Source: Pseudomonadota bacterium (GTDB lineage: Bacteria > Bdellovibrionota > Bacteriovoracia > Bacteriovoracales > Bacteriovoracaceae). Taken from it: a stretch of 33,067 nucleotides of DNA. A program made the position numbers and the translations under genes. Positions 1 through 7,286 of this stretch are shown in pieces (position 1 is the first letter of the stretch; the number at the start of each line of letters is the position of its first letter). The stretch spans positions 1 to 33,067 of the forward strand of contig JAIYDC010000132.1 of assembly GCA_027487685.1 (NCBI GenBank). Reading direction: 5' to 3'. Under the pieces are notes generated by a model that was not told the origin of the DNA, ran no database searches, and saw only the letters and a list, made by a program, of their open reading frames with translations.

Positions 1-445
1 AGGAGGATACTAGGGATGAAATTTGACATAACGGACTCGTGAGCGGAAACGGGTTTGGGATTTTTCTGTGACGGAGCTGTCACATAGGTTGGCTTGAAGT
101 GCTTAGTGAAGGATTTGGGATGAATAGTGACTTGCTAATTTTTATTGATAGGAATGAGTTTGATGAGCTTTGGAAAAAAAGATCGAGATATTTCTGAATA
201 AATATTTAATATGTTTGTGAAAATTTGAAGCTCTTGCCTCTCATCACAAAAATTTTCGGAAGAAGCGATTTCAAAAAGAACAAATCAGACTCATAAATTT
301 CGTCATTTTTAATTCTTGAAGAAAGGCCGATATAATTCTGGAATTGATTTTTAGAGCGCTGTTTGAGCGAGATTAAGCCCGCTACGAGCGTTTTAGCAGT
401 GTTGTTGATGGTCTTATCTTTATTGAAGATTGTGAGTTTATAAAG
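1..445. other. AT-rich stretch without a supported gene
   Basis: I see no convincing gene here. The stretch is visibly richer in A and T than the rest of the window and lies directly downstream (in the direction of transcription) of tRNA-Leu. A minus-strand open frame crosses it, but its first part is only the tRNA read as protein and the remainder matches nothing I recognise. A short palindrome, TGTGAC-6 nt-GTCACA, lies at 67-84. No integrase, clear terminator or duplicated tRNA end is visible. Confidence 0.5.
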
Positions 446-531
446 TGGTGGCTCCCCCGAGACTCGAACTCGGACGTTGTTGCCAACGGCGGATTTTGAA
501 TCCGCTGCGTCTACCATTCCGCCAGGGAGCC
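446..531 (-). tRNA. tRNA-Leu (anticodon CAA)
   Basis: The reverse strand folds as a class II tRNA. The 7-bp acceptor stem pairs 525-531 with 450-456, followed by an A discriminator and an encoded CCA end (446-448). The anticodon stem pairs 501-505 with 489-493 around the loop TTCAAAA, giving anticodon CAA at 496-498, which reads UUG leucine codons. A long variable arm (CGTTGGCAACAACG) and a T-arm with GTTCGAGTC are present; the long variable arm is typical of tRNA-Leu. It lies 42 bp downstream of the SDR-protein gene on the same strand. Confidence 0.95.
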
Positions 532-573
532 ATAAGTTCACTATTTTAGTCAAAAGACTTTGTGGTCGTCAAT

Positions 574-1530
574 CTACTTAAGCCGAATCAGCTCTAGGGC
601 TTCGCGGACAGTAAACCTTAGAAAATCAGGACCTAGATGCTTTTTTAGCTCTTTGTTAGAGATTAAGCATGAGAACTTCAGGTAGTCGAGGAGGTAGTCT
701 GGTACGTTGATGCTGAATTTTTTCAAGAAATTGTTCACGCCTCCAGCTAGAAAGATGGGGAACGGAAGGGATTTGGTTTCTACAACCCTTAGTGCTTCGT
801 GGAGAGCGATGAATTCATCCCCTGCAACATTGTAAGTGCCCGTGGGTAGGGCATCGAGTGACCGGTAGAGTACGCTGGCCATGTCGAACTCGTGAATGAA
901 TTGGAAAAAGGGATTGTAGTCAACTGGCCTTAGGGACAGAGGTCCTCCAAGGAACTTGGTCATAGAGTTTTGAATCTGTGTGCCGACGATATTGCAGGGT
1001 CTCAGCACGATGGTGGAAATGCTGTTTTGATTTTTCCACATCCAATTGGTACAGATCTGATCCATTTCGATAACATCTCGGAGTTCAGGATGGCGGATGC
1101 TGGCGCGCAGGGGTGAGTCTTCGGGAAGAAAGATTGAGTTGTCGGGTAACGCTCCGTAGACGTGAAAGGTAGAAAGAATCACGACTTTCCGGACCCCCGA
1201 GCGTTCGCACATTTCGAGAATTCGATTCGTCCCCATAACAGAGAGGTCGATTCTTTTGGCCAGCAAGTTTTGCTCATTTGCGACATGGCTAATGCGGCCC
1301 AAGTGATAAACGGCGTCGAACTTGTGAAGTCGGAAGAGATTCTCAAAATTTCCTCGCGAATATTTCATATTCAAGGCGGTCATGCCCTGGAGAGGTGGAA
1401 CTTCTGTCACACTCCTGGAATCGATTCCGATGATTTCCCAAGTTGCATGTTCCATGAGGATAAGTCGTGCTGTCATCTGGGCAAGACCTCCAGCTATACC
1501 GATGATGAGGATCTTCTTAACTGAACTCAT
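574..1530 (-). CDS. NAD-dependent epimerase/dehydratase-like protein (extended SDR fold), probably lacking the usual catalytic pair
   Basis: This 318-residue protein begins with a Rossmann nucleotide-binding motif, GIAGGLA at residues 11-17. It keeps other landmarks of the extended SDR family: YHLGRISH after beta-4, the STFHVYG strand, and LRPCNIVG in the second half. The family's catalytic YxxxK is expected between HVYG and LRPCNIVG. That part reads RDVIEMDQICTNWMW and shows no Tyr-xxx-Lys, so the protein may bind NAD(P) without standard SDR chemistry. Its start codon overlaps the stop of the PlsC-like acyltransferase gene by 4 bp, which implies translational coupling and a joint role, perhaps in lipid metabolism. 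Substrate unknown. Confidence 0.8.
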   Translation of the reverse strand: MSSVKKILIIGIAGGLAQMTARLILMEHATWEIIGIDSRSVTEVPPLQGMTALNMKYSRGNFENLFRLHKFDAVYHLGRISHVANEQNLLAKRIDLSVMGTNRILEMCERSGVRKVVILSTFHVYGALPDNSIFLPEDSPLRASIRHPELRDVIEMDQICTNWMWKNQNSISTIVLRPCNIVGTQIQNSMTKFLGGPLSLRPVDYNPFFQFIHEFDMASVLYRSLDALPTGTYNVAGDEFIALHEALRVVETKSLPFPIFLAGGVNNFLKKFSINVPDYLLDYLKFSCLISNKELKKHLGPDFLRFTVREALELIRLK

Positions 1531-2414
1531 CGCTGGACCTTTTTCCGAAACTCTTTTATCACGAACCGCGAGATCGGTTTTCGAATGGGGTCCAGAAAAG
1601 GTCTCCGGGTTTTAAGGCCCGCAACGATCATTCGCTTGATAGTATTCTCAATATGAAAAACGTTTTCCTTCACTTCTTTATCTGACGCCTCCTCTCCTAG
1701 CTGGGCCGGGATGGATATCTCCTTGCCGATGTGGATATCAATGGGTGAGGGGAGAGGAAATACGTTAGCAGTTAGAGGGAGTGCTGGAAGTCGTAGGAGA
1801 CTAGCAAGGCGCTTCGAATGTAGCACAAACGGAAACATTTCTTCGGCACCGATCACGCAAATAGGAAGAACTGGGGTCTTTTTTTGAAGGGCTATGCGGT
1901 AGAAGCCCTCTGAAAAGTGACGGAGCTTATAGTAATCAGGGGTGTTCTTCGATATCCCTCGAACGCCCTCAGGAAAAACCAGGATCGATTCACCATGATC
2001 AATAAGGAAAGCACAGTTCGTCCGGTCTCCGAGGATTGAACCTGTGCGAGCTGTAAAGTCTCCGATGAACGGAAGCTGCGCCATAAAGCGCTCCACCATC
2101 GCCCGAAGGATCCGAGGCTTATCGCTCTCCATAAGAAACGCCATGGTGATCAGCATACTGTCGATGGGAAGCTGGCCGGTGTGATTTGACGCCACGATAT
2201 AAGGGTGGTCGCCGATATTCTCCGCCCCGAAAACACGGACTTTGAAGTAGGAGCGGTAGATCGGAAAGAGGCGCTTGAGCGCCCGCTCGCAGAGGTCGAG
2301 GTCAAAGCCCCAGGGGTCCCGGTAATTTTGGTACCTGGCCCGGAGGTCCACAAAGATGCGTTCAATTTTCTTTTCATCCTCCGGATCAAGGAGGAGGTGC
2401 TCGAGGCTTCGCAT
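1527..2414 (-). CDS. PlsC-like lysophospholipid acyltransferase family protein
   Basis: A 295-residue protein of the glycerolipid acyltransferase (LPLAT) superfamily, whose members transfer fatty acyl groups to lysophosphatidic acid or other hydroxyl acceptors at the membrane. Block I is SNHTGQLPID (residues 76-85), with catalytic His78 followed by Asp85. The spacing is HX6D rather than the classical HX4D of PlsC, and resembles the MGAT-like branch with NHxGxLPxD. Block III is FPEGVRG (147-153). The start is ATG without a clear Shine-Dalgarno sequence. It lies between engB and the SDR gene on the same strand and overlaps the SDR gene by 4 bp. The acyl acceptor cannot be told from sequence. 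Confidence 0.85.
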   Translation of the reverse strand: MRSLEHLLLDPEDEKKIERIFVDLRARYQNYRDPWGFDLDLCERALKRLFPIYRSYFKVRVFGAENIGDHPYIVASNHTGQLPIDSMLITMAFLMESDKPRILRAMVERFMAQLPFIGDFTARTGSILGDRTNCAFLIDHGESILVFPEGVRGISKNTPDYYKLRHFSEGFYRIALQKKTPVLPICVIGAEEMFPFVLHSKRLASLLRLPALPLTANVFPLPSPIDIHIGKEISIPAQLGEEASDKEVKENVFHIENTIKRMIVAGLKTRRPFLDPIRKPISRFVIKEFRKKVQR

Positions 2415-2484
2415 AGTCTGGATATTTTACCTTGGCCGGGTCGGTTCCACTAGATAAACTCTGTTTCCAGACGATAACGGTCGG

Positions 2485-3147
2485 TCAGTTAAAACCCTTG
2501 AGGTCGCTGTTTCTCTTTACGAAGTTGATGATGGATTCTTCGACTCCCGGGATGCCGTCACCCTTCTCGGCCGAAGTAAAGTGGATCTGCTTGACCCATT
2601 TGAACTTCCTGTAAATCTCAGGCATCTGGGCCTTGAGCTTCGCCCGTTCACTTTGAGTTTTGAGTTTATCAATCTTGTTTAACAGGAGGTAAGTCTCGAG
2701 ATCGAAGGCCTTAATATACTTGTGGAACAGAAGATCGCTCTCCTGGAGAGGGTGCCGAGAATCCTGAATATTCAGGAGGAGGACTTTGCTGCTACAGAGG
2801 TGGAAAAAAGTATCAAGAAGCTCTTGCCAGTTTCTGGCCATCTCCTTAGATACCTCGGCAAAGCCATAGCCGGGAACATCGAACAGGTAGAAGTGCTCAA
2901 GAGACTTCGTCTCATGATTTTCCACGATGAAGTCGAAGATGTTCACTTGCCGTGTTCGACCGGGGATCTTGGAGACTCTGGCTGTAGTCTTTCCAAACAG
3001 CGCATTGATGAGAGAAGATTTTCCGACATTGGAGCGGCCAATGAAGGCGATTCCATTTGCGAACGGGTGCTCATTCAACCACTGCTGAAGTTGCTCAATG
3101 GTATCGATGCCCATGAGAAATTCGGTTTTTCCCTTCTGAATGTTCAT
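2485..3147 (-). CDS. engB: Ribosome biogenesis GTPase EngB (YsxC/YihA)
   Basis: This is a 220-residue TRAFAC GTPase needed for assembly of the large ribosomal subunit in other bacteria. The G motifs are in order: GRSNVGKS (37-44), DVPG within DVPGYGFAE (90-98), NKID (157-160) and TSA (191-193). Length and spacing match the EngB family. The open frame extends upstream to a TTG at 3174, but the ATG at 3147 gives the usual family N-terminus, a short helix before GIAFIGRSNVGKS. The gene diverges from the sigma-54 activator at 3230 and is followed on its strand by the acyltransferase gene after about 70 bp. Confidence 0.95.
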   Translation of the reverse strand: MNIQKGKTEFLMGIDTIEQLQQWLNEHPFANGIAFIGRSNVGKSSLINALFGKTTARVSKIPGRTRQVNIFDFIVENHETKSLEHFYLFDVPGYGFAEVSKEMARNWQELLDTFFHLCSSKVLLLNIQDSRHPLQESDLLFHKYIKAFDLETYLLLNKIDKLKTQSERAKLKAQMPEIYRKFKWVKQIHFTSAEKGDGIPGVEESIINFVKRNSDLKGFN

Positions 3148-3229
3148 CTCGTTATCCCGTCCTTTGAGTTTCAATTCGGGCGATCTTAGCAGAAAAGATG
3201 GTTAGTCGTCTTTAACTTTAGGAGTCCAT

Positions 3230-4519
3230 ATGTACCAGCAAAAATTGATGCAAAAGCAGATTGCGACGAGTGGTGTCCGGATAGGGGATAGCTGTAGTAT
3301 CCTCCCGTTTACTGGTCGGCGACGTGCATTCACGCTCACCCGCTTCCGGATCGATCTGGTTTCACCTAAGTTCCGCCCAACAGGTCTATCGGGTTCTTAC
3401 TTCGAACTTCCAGGCAACGGGACACAACCTTTTCACTACCGTCTCGAGCTCGATGGGGCCGCAGAGGCCGGTCGCTTTGTTCTTAAGGCGCTTCTAGGTC
3501 AGCCTTTCCTGCTGAACGGTTCGGCCGCCCGTGAAGCCTATGTGGAACGTGCAGATCGCCTCTATATTGAAGACAATCGGATAAACTTTGATCCCTTCGA
3601 CCTTGCCGAGCATATAAACCGGCATTTTGACCATCCCGTCCTTCGCGAACAAGCGCTTCTGGAGTCAACGCTCAAGATCCTTATCCAGGGAGAAACGGGA
3701 ACTGGAAAATCACACCTCTCGGCGAAAATTCACGCGGCTAGCGGCAGGCGTGGGAAGTTTGTCTCCGTTAACCTTTCTTCCTTTAACGAGCAACTCATCG
3801 AGTCTGAGCTTTTTGGTCATAAAAAAGGGGCCTTTACCGGGGCGATCGCTGATAAGTCCGGCGCTTTCATCGAAGCGGAAAACGGTACTCTGTTTCTTGA
3901 TGAGATTGACTCACTTCCACTTGAACTTCAGACAAAACTCCTGACGTTCCTCGACAGTAATCGCTTTCGCCGTGTAGGCGACGTCCGGGAGACGGCCATC
4001 AGCGCACGGCTCATCTTTGCCAGCGGCCAGCCGTTAGAGCCCTTAGTAAGAGATGGTAGATTTCGGCGCGATTTCTACTTTCGCCTCAAGTCCGGCCATA
4101 CTCTCGAGCTTGGGGCACTTCGCAATGATTCTGGCCGGATACGAGAGGCGTGCCGGCACTTCTCCCTAAAGGAAGGAGTCATTCTTTCAAACCGGGTATT
4201 AGATTTTTACGAAACACTCCCCTGGCCTGGGAATCTACGTCAGCTCTTTGGGCACCTTGAAAAAAAGAAAGTACTCTCGCGCTCCCCGAAGCTTGACTTC
4301 GATGAGTCCGACGAGGGGCTTCTCTGTGCGAGCTCCGATCTAACGACCATCTCTTCCCGGGACGAGATATTGCCCCTTCAAGAGCTCAAAGAGGAATACG
4401 TCAAACGCGCTCTGGGCCTTTGTGAGGGAAACGTTTCTCTCGCAGCTCGGAAGCTAAGGCTAACGCAGAAGACAGTTAAATCCTTAGTTGGAAAGTCTAA
4501 TTCGCCAGAACGTAAGTAA
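3230..4519 (+). CDS. Sigma-54-dependent transcriptional activator with FHA-like N-terminal domain
   Basis: A 429-residue bacterial enhancer-binding protein, an AAA+ ATPase that remodels sigma-54 RNA polymerase at promoters. Walker A is GETGTGKS (154-161), the sigma-54 contact loop GAFTGA is intact (200-205), Walker B is GTLFLDEID (219-227), and an arginine-rich FRRDFYFRL follows (278-286). WPGNLRQL at 332-339 marks the end of the AAA+ lid. A short Fis-type helix-turn-helix closes the protein (about 390-420). Residues about 35-120 are not a response-regulator receiver. The stretch LLNGSAAREAYVERADRLYI looks like the last strands of an FHA fold, so input may be a phosphothreonine partner. The ATG follows a good AGGAG site. 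The 3' end overlaps the convergent FliL-like gene by 23 bp. Confidence 0.88.
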   Translation: MYQQKLMQKQIATSGVRIGDSCSILPFTGRRRAFTLTRFRIDLVSPKFRPTGLSGSYFELPGNGTQPFHYRLELDGAAEAGRFVLKALLGQPFLLNGSAAREAYVERADRLYIEDNRINFDPFDLAEHINRHFDHPVLREQALLESTLKILIQGETGTGKSHLSAKIHAASGRRGKFVSVNLSSFNEQLIESELFGHKKGAFTGAIADKSGAFIEAENGTLFLDEIDSLPLELQTKLLTFLDSNRFRRVGDVRETAISARLIFASGQPLEPLVRDGRFRRDFYFRLKSGHTLELGALRNDSGRIREACRHFSLKEGVILSNRVLDFYETLPWPGNLRQLFGHLEKKKVLSRSPKLDFDESDEGLLCASSDLTTISSRDEILPLQELKEEYVKRALGLCEGNVSLAARKLRLTQKTVKSLVGKSNSPERK

Positions 4520-5342
4520 TTTTAAGCTCTTCAATTTCTCCCTCAATACCTCGGAGCTTCAGGAAATCGTTTATCTCGATTATGAGCTTTCGACGGATGA
4601 TTTCTTTGCCTTCATCTTCGAGTGGAAAAGTCGCCACAGAAGGCTCAACATGAAGTACTAGGTGGTCCCGAAGCTGAAATTCATGTTGCTCAAGGAAATT
4701 TCGGGCATAGCGGTTAGTGACTGTTGAGGTGAAGTCTATATCAACTGAACGAACCTCATTCACGTTAGCAAAGTGCACCGGTAGCCGGAAGTTTGTAACC
4801 TCAACGTGCCTTGTTTCTTTCTTGTAATAGACAGGCCTCTCGTACGTGACTTCAGCCTCGATATTCGCCGGGGCGCGCCCCTTGGACTTGTCACCGAGAA
4901 GTTTCTGTCCTGAGTATCCGATTCCGATGACTGCGAGGACTGAGGCAAAAGAAAAGCAAAGAAGGAGGAGTGACTGACCAGCAGAGAGGCCTTGGAGCCA
5001 TTGACCGATGATCAGAGCAGGAAGTAATAATGCGGTCTTCAGTTTACTTGTAGGGAGAGAACTTCGGGCCTGGTAGTTCGTCTTGGCCTTTGCGTAGGTC
5101 TCTTGGAGCACTTCCTTTAAGTTTAGCTCTGCCAGGATGATACGCACGCGGACGCTTAGGCCCAAAACCAGATTCTTTAGGACCACGGGAAATGAGCGGC
5201 CAGCTTTGAGGAGTTTGTTTTTGAGGAGAACTATTTTTACGTTTAAATCACGAAGCCACTTAGGCGTACGTGCTGCCACCAGCTCGAAGAGCCGGAGTAA
5301 AAGACCGTTGATGAGGGTTTCAAGTTTTTCAAGTATTCCCAT
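4497..5342 (-). CDS. FliL-like membrane protein with long N-terminal extension
   Basis: The C-terminal part, about residues 180-281 (TVTNRYARNFLEQHEFQLRD to the LKITYVLAN end), resembles the periplasmic domain of FliL, a single-pass protein that supports the flagellar stator. A hydrophobic segment at about 120-143 is the likely membrane anchor. Unlike ordinary FliL (roughly 150-180 residues), about 115 residues rich in Leu, Lys and Arg precede the anchor and probably form amphipathic helices. The frame is open to 5453, but I prefer ATG 5342: the 37 extra residues look non-protein-like and cover a cluster of repeated ATCGG boxes. ATG 5411 is an alternative. No flagellar gene is nearby, so a flagellar role is uncertain. 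Confidence 0.65.
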   Translation of the reverse strand: MGILEKLETLINGLLLRLFELVAARTPKWLRDLNVKIVLLKNKLLKAGRSFPVVLKNLVLGLSVRVRIILAELNLKEVLQETYAKAKTNYQARSSLPTSKLKTALLLPALIIGQWLQGLSAGQSLLLLCFSFASVLAVIGIGYSGQKLLGDKSKGRAPANIEAEVTYERPVYYKKETRHVEVTNFRLPVHFANVNEVRSVDIDFTSTVTNRYARNFLEQHEFQLRDHLVLHVEPSVATFPLEDEGKEIIRRKLIIEINDFLKLRGIEGEIEELKITYVLAN

Positions 5343-5352
5343 CTTACAGCCT

Positions 5353-5469
5353 ATCGGCGCTGCGGTAGTTTTTCTGAGTTCGAACTTCTTCGCTCGGTTA
5401 TCGGAAACCATTGCCTGCTGTAAATTATGGCCTACAGGGGATCGGCAGAGCATCCGATGAGGTTATCGG
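5353..5469. promoter_or_regulatory. Cluster of ATCGG boxes between divergent genes
   Basis: ATCGG occurs at 5353-5357, 5400-5404, 5441-5445 and 5465-5469, and as its complement CCGAT at 5454-5458. Two copies are part of the longer GGTTATCGG, and the pair at 5454-5469 forms the inverted repeat CCGAT-6 nt-ATCGG. Five copies of a 5-mer in 117 bp is well above chance. They lie between the FliL-like gene (minus) and the lipoprotein gene (plus), where a shared regulator could bind. No known regulator is matched. Confidence 0.35.
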
Positions 5470-5496
5470 CGTAATTCAGCAAAGGATGGTTTTATT

Positions 5497-6120
5497 ATGT
5501 CGAAGATATATGCTCTTTCTTTCCTTCTGTTCTCAGTAGGTTGCGCACAATTCCAGACAGGTCGAAGCTACCTGGCCGAAATGGAGCACGACGATTCGAG
5601 TTTTTTTAATCCACGGGAAGATTTTCCCATCGTAGCTGGCGACTCTGGTCGAGATTGGATGAGCGAACAAGAGCGTCGCCAAAGAACGCCTGCCTCCAAG
5701 AAGGATGACTTGGACGCCGGTCCTCATATGCTTAAGCAGGAGCTCCGAACCCTTGAGAGTATGCAAAACGAGGACAGCTCAGCATTCTATGATCAGCATA
5801 AGCATCATCTGAGTTCTATTTCCGAGCGGATTTTTTTTCTTAAGCTGCCTGTCTTCGAAAGACAGGACTATCTGATAAACAGGGGATTCCTTCCTGCGCC
5901 TAAAACCAGAGTCAGTACTCCGGCGCGCATCTCCGCCATCCGAAAGAACGATGTGCTTCTGGGGATGAAGAAAAACGACGTCCTAGATTCTCTAGGTAAG
6001 CCAGTACGGATAGAGGTAGCTGGCAATCCTCGGAATGAAAACGAGCGGTGGCTCTACCGCTTGAATGGGAATCAAAAATTCATCTACTTTGAATCCGGCC
6101 AAGTCCAGGGCTGGGAATAA
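5497..6120 (+). CDS. Lipoprotein with C-terminal BamE/SmpA-like domain
   Basis: This 207-residue protein has a short lipoprotein signal peptide ending in the lipobox FSVGC, with Cys16 as the lipidated residue. The C-terminal part, about 152-207, contains LLGMKKNDVLDSLGKP and ends in a YRLNGNQKFIYFESGQVQGW strand. This is the helix-helix-sheet pattern of BamE/SmpA-OmlA-like domains, which sit on the inner face of the outer membrane. The middle (about 50-140) is charged and helical with no family I know. BamE itself is shorter, so this is a relative rather than a certain BamE. The start is ATG behind an AAGGATGG ribosome-binding site. It is monocistronic and followed by a repeat element. Confidence 0.75.
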   Translation: MSKIYALSFLLFSVGCAQFQTGRSYLAEMEHDDSSFFNPREDFPIVAGDSGRDWMSEQERRQRTPASKKDDLDAGPHMLKQELRTLESMQNEDSSAFYDQHKHHLSSISERIFFLKLPVFERQDYLINRGFLPAPKTRVSTPARISAIRKNDVLLGMKKNDVLDSLGKPVRIEVAGNPRNENERWLYRLNGNQKFIYFESGQVQGWE

Positions 6121-6181
6121 AGGTTCCAAGCTTTATTCAAATAGCCAGTGCTTCCGTAGAAGTGTGTTGGCCGGGAACCTT
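6119..6181 (+). repeat. Palindromic repeat element, copy 1 (possible terminator)
   Basis: AAGGTTCC (6120-6127) pairs with GGAACCTT (6174-6181) and encloses a smaller hairpin with arms GCCA and TGGC. It begins at the stop codon of the lipoprotein gene. The segment 6155-6181 reads CGTAGAAGTGTG, then TTGGC, then CGGGAACCTT. Apart from the 5-nt insert it is identical over 22 nt to the reverse strand of 31579-31600. A terminator role is possible, but no U-tract follows. Confidence 0.5.
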
Positions 6182-6304
6182 CTGGACGTAGTTTCGGGTG
6201 GTTAAGGAATCCGTAGGGTAGGAATTTCGTGCATTTTCTTAGCGGAAAAGGTAATTTAACACCACTTTTTTCGATTCTGCTAAACACCTAACCCGAGGGT
6301 TTTG

Positions 6305-7285
6305 ATGGATTTTACTCTAGATTTTGAACGTCCGGTCTCTGAGCTCGAAAACCAGATTCGTGAACTGAAGCAAACCTCACATCAATCGATTGATATTTCT
6401 CACGAGATTCAAGCTCTCGAGGCGAAAGTCAACCGTATGCTCGAGGACATCTATACAAAACTTTCTCCTTGGGAGCGAACCCAGCTGTCACGGCACCCGG
6501 CGCGTCCCCACGCCATCGATTACATCGAAAAGATCGTCACTGAATTCCATGAGGTTCACGGCGACCGGCGCTTCTCTGACGACCCGTCGATGGTGACGGG
6601 TTTTGGATACATTGACGGTCAGAGGGTCGCGGTGATTGGCATTGAAAAGGGCCGCAAAACTCAGGAAAAGATAAAGCGCAATTTCGGCATGGCAAACCCT
6701 GAAGGTTACCGCAAGGCGCTGCGGGTGATGCAGCTCGCTTCCCAGTTTGGAATTCCTGTCATCACCTTCGTTGACACTCCCGGTGCATATCCGGGAATTG
6801 GCGCCGAGGAACGGGGGCAGGCCCTCGCCATTGCAGAGAACATCGAGGAGATGTTCAATATCAAGGCGCCGATTGTTTCGATTGTTATTGGTGAAGGCGG
6901 TTCCGGCGGTGCACTCGGTATCGCCGTTGCCGATAGAGTTTTTATGATGGAGTACTCGGTTTATTCAGTCATTTCACCGGAGTCCTGCGCCTCGATTCTC
7001 TGGTCTGATCCGAAGATGGCTGAGACGGCAGCGAATTCTCTGCAGCTCTCGCCCAATAAGGCCCTTGAGCTTAAAGTTATCGACGGGATCATCAAAGAAC
7101 CGGCCGGCGGTGCCCACCGACATGCTGATTGTGCCGTGCAACTGGTCAAAGAAGCCATCACTGCGAGCTTCACGGCTCTCTTGAAAGAAGACCTAGATAC
7201 AATGCTGCAGAAGCGCTTTGAGAAATTCCGACAGATGGGGAACATCACGTTGACACTCGACACCTCAGAAGAAGGTCAAGTCTAA
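6305..7285 (+). CDS. accA: Acetyl-CoA carboxylase carboxyltransferase subunit alpha
   Basis: A 326-residue alpha subunit of the carboxyltransferase, which with AccD moves the carboxyl group from biotin to acetyl-CoA to form malonyl-CoA, the first step of fatty-acid synthesis in the cytoplasm. Diagnostic crotonase-fold motifs are DTPGAYPGIGAEERGQ (157-172) and GEGGSGGALG (196-205), and the length is normal. ATG 6305 is chosen over the adjacent TTG 6302 because GAGGG lies at the right distance upstream. It is the first gene of a compact operon with yicC, gmk and rel; the next ATG follows the stop by one base. accD is not in the window. Confidence 0.97.
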   Translation: MDFTLDFERPVSELENQIRELKQTSHQSIDISHEIQALEAKVNRMLEDIYTKLSPWERTQLSRHPARPHAIDYIEKIVTEFHEVHGDRRFSDDPSMVTGFGYIDGQRVAVIGIEKGRKTQEKIKRNFGMANPEGYRKALRVMQLASQFGIPVITFVDTPGAYPGIGAEERGQALAIAENIEEMFNIKAPIVSIVIGEGGSGGALGIAVADRVFMMEYSVYSVISPESCASILWSDPKMAETAANSLQLSPNKALELKVIDGIIKEPAGGAHRHADCAVQLVKEAITASFTALLKEDLDTMLQKRFEKFRQMGNITLTLDTSEEGQV

Positions 7286-7286
7286 C

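Noticed and set aside
67-84. Palindrome TGTGAC-6 nt-GTCACA as a CRP/FNR site
   Set aside because: The TGTGA and TCACA halves are 8 bp apart and not 6, and no gene start lies in a suitable position downstream.
206-553. Minus-strand 115-codon open frame
   Set aside because: Its N-terminal third is the tRNA-Leu gene read as protein (WLPGGMVDAADSKSAVG is a familiar artefact). The remainder has no recognisable domain.
3148-3174. TTG start for engB
   Set aside because: ATG 3147 gives the family's usual N-terminus.
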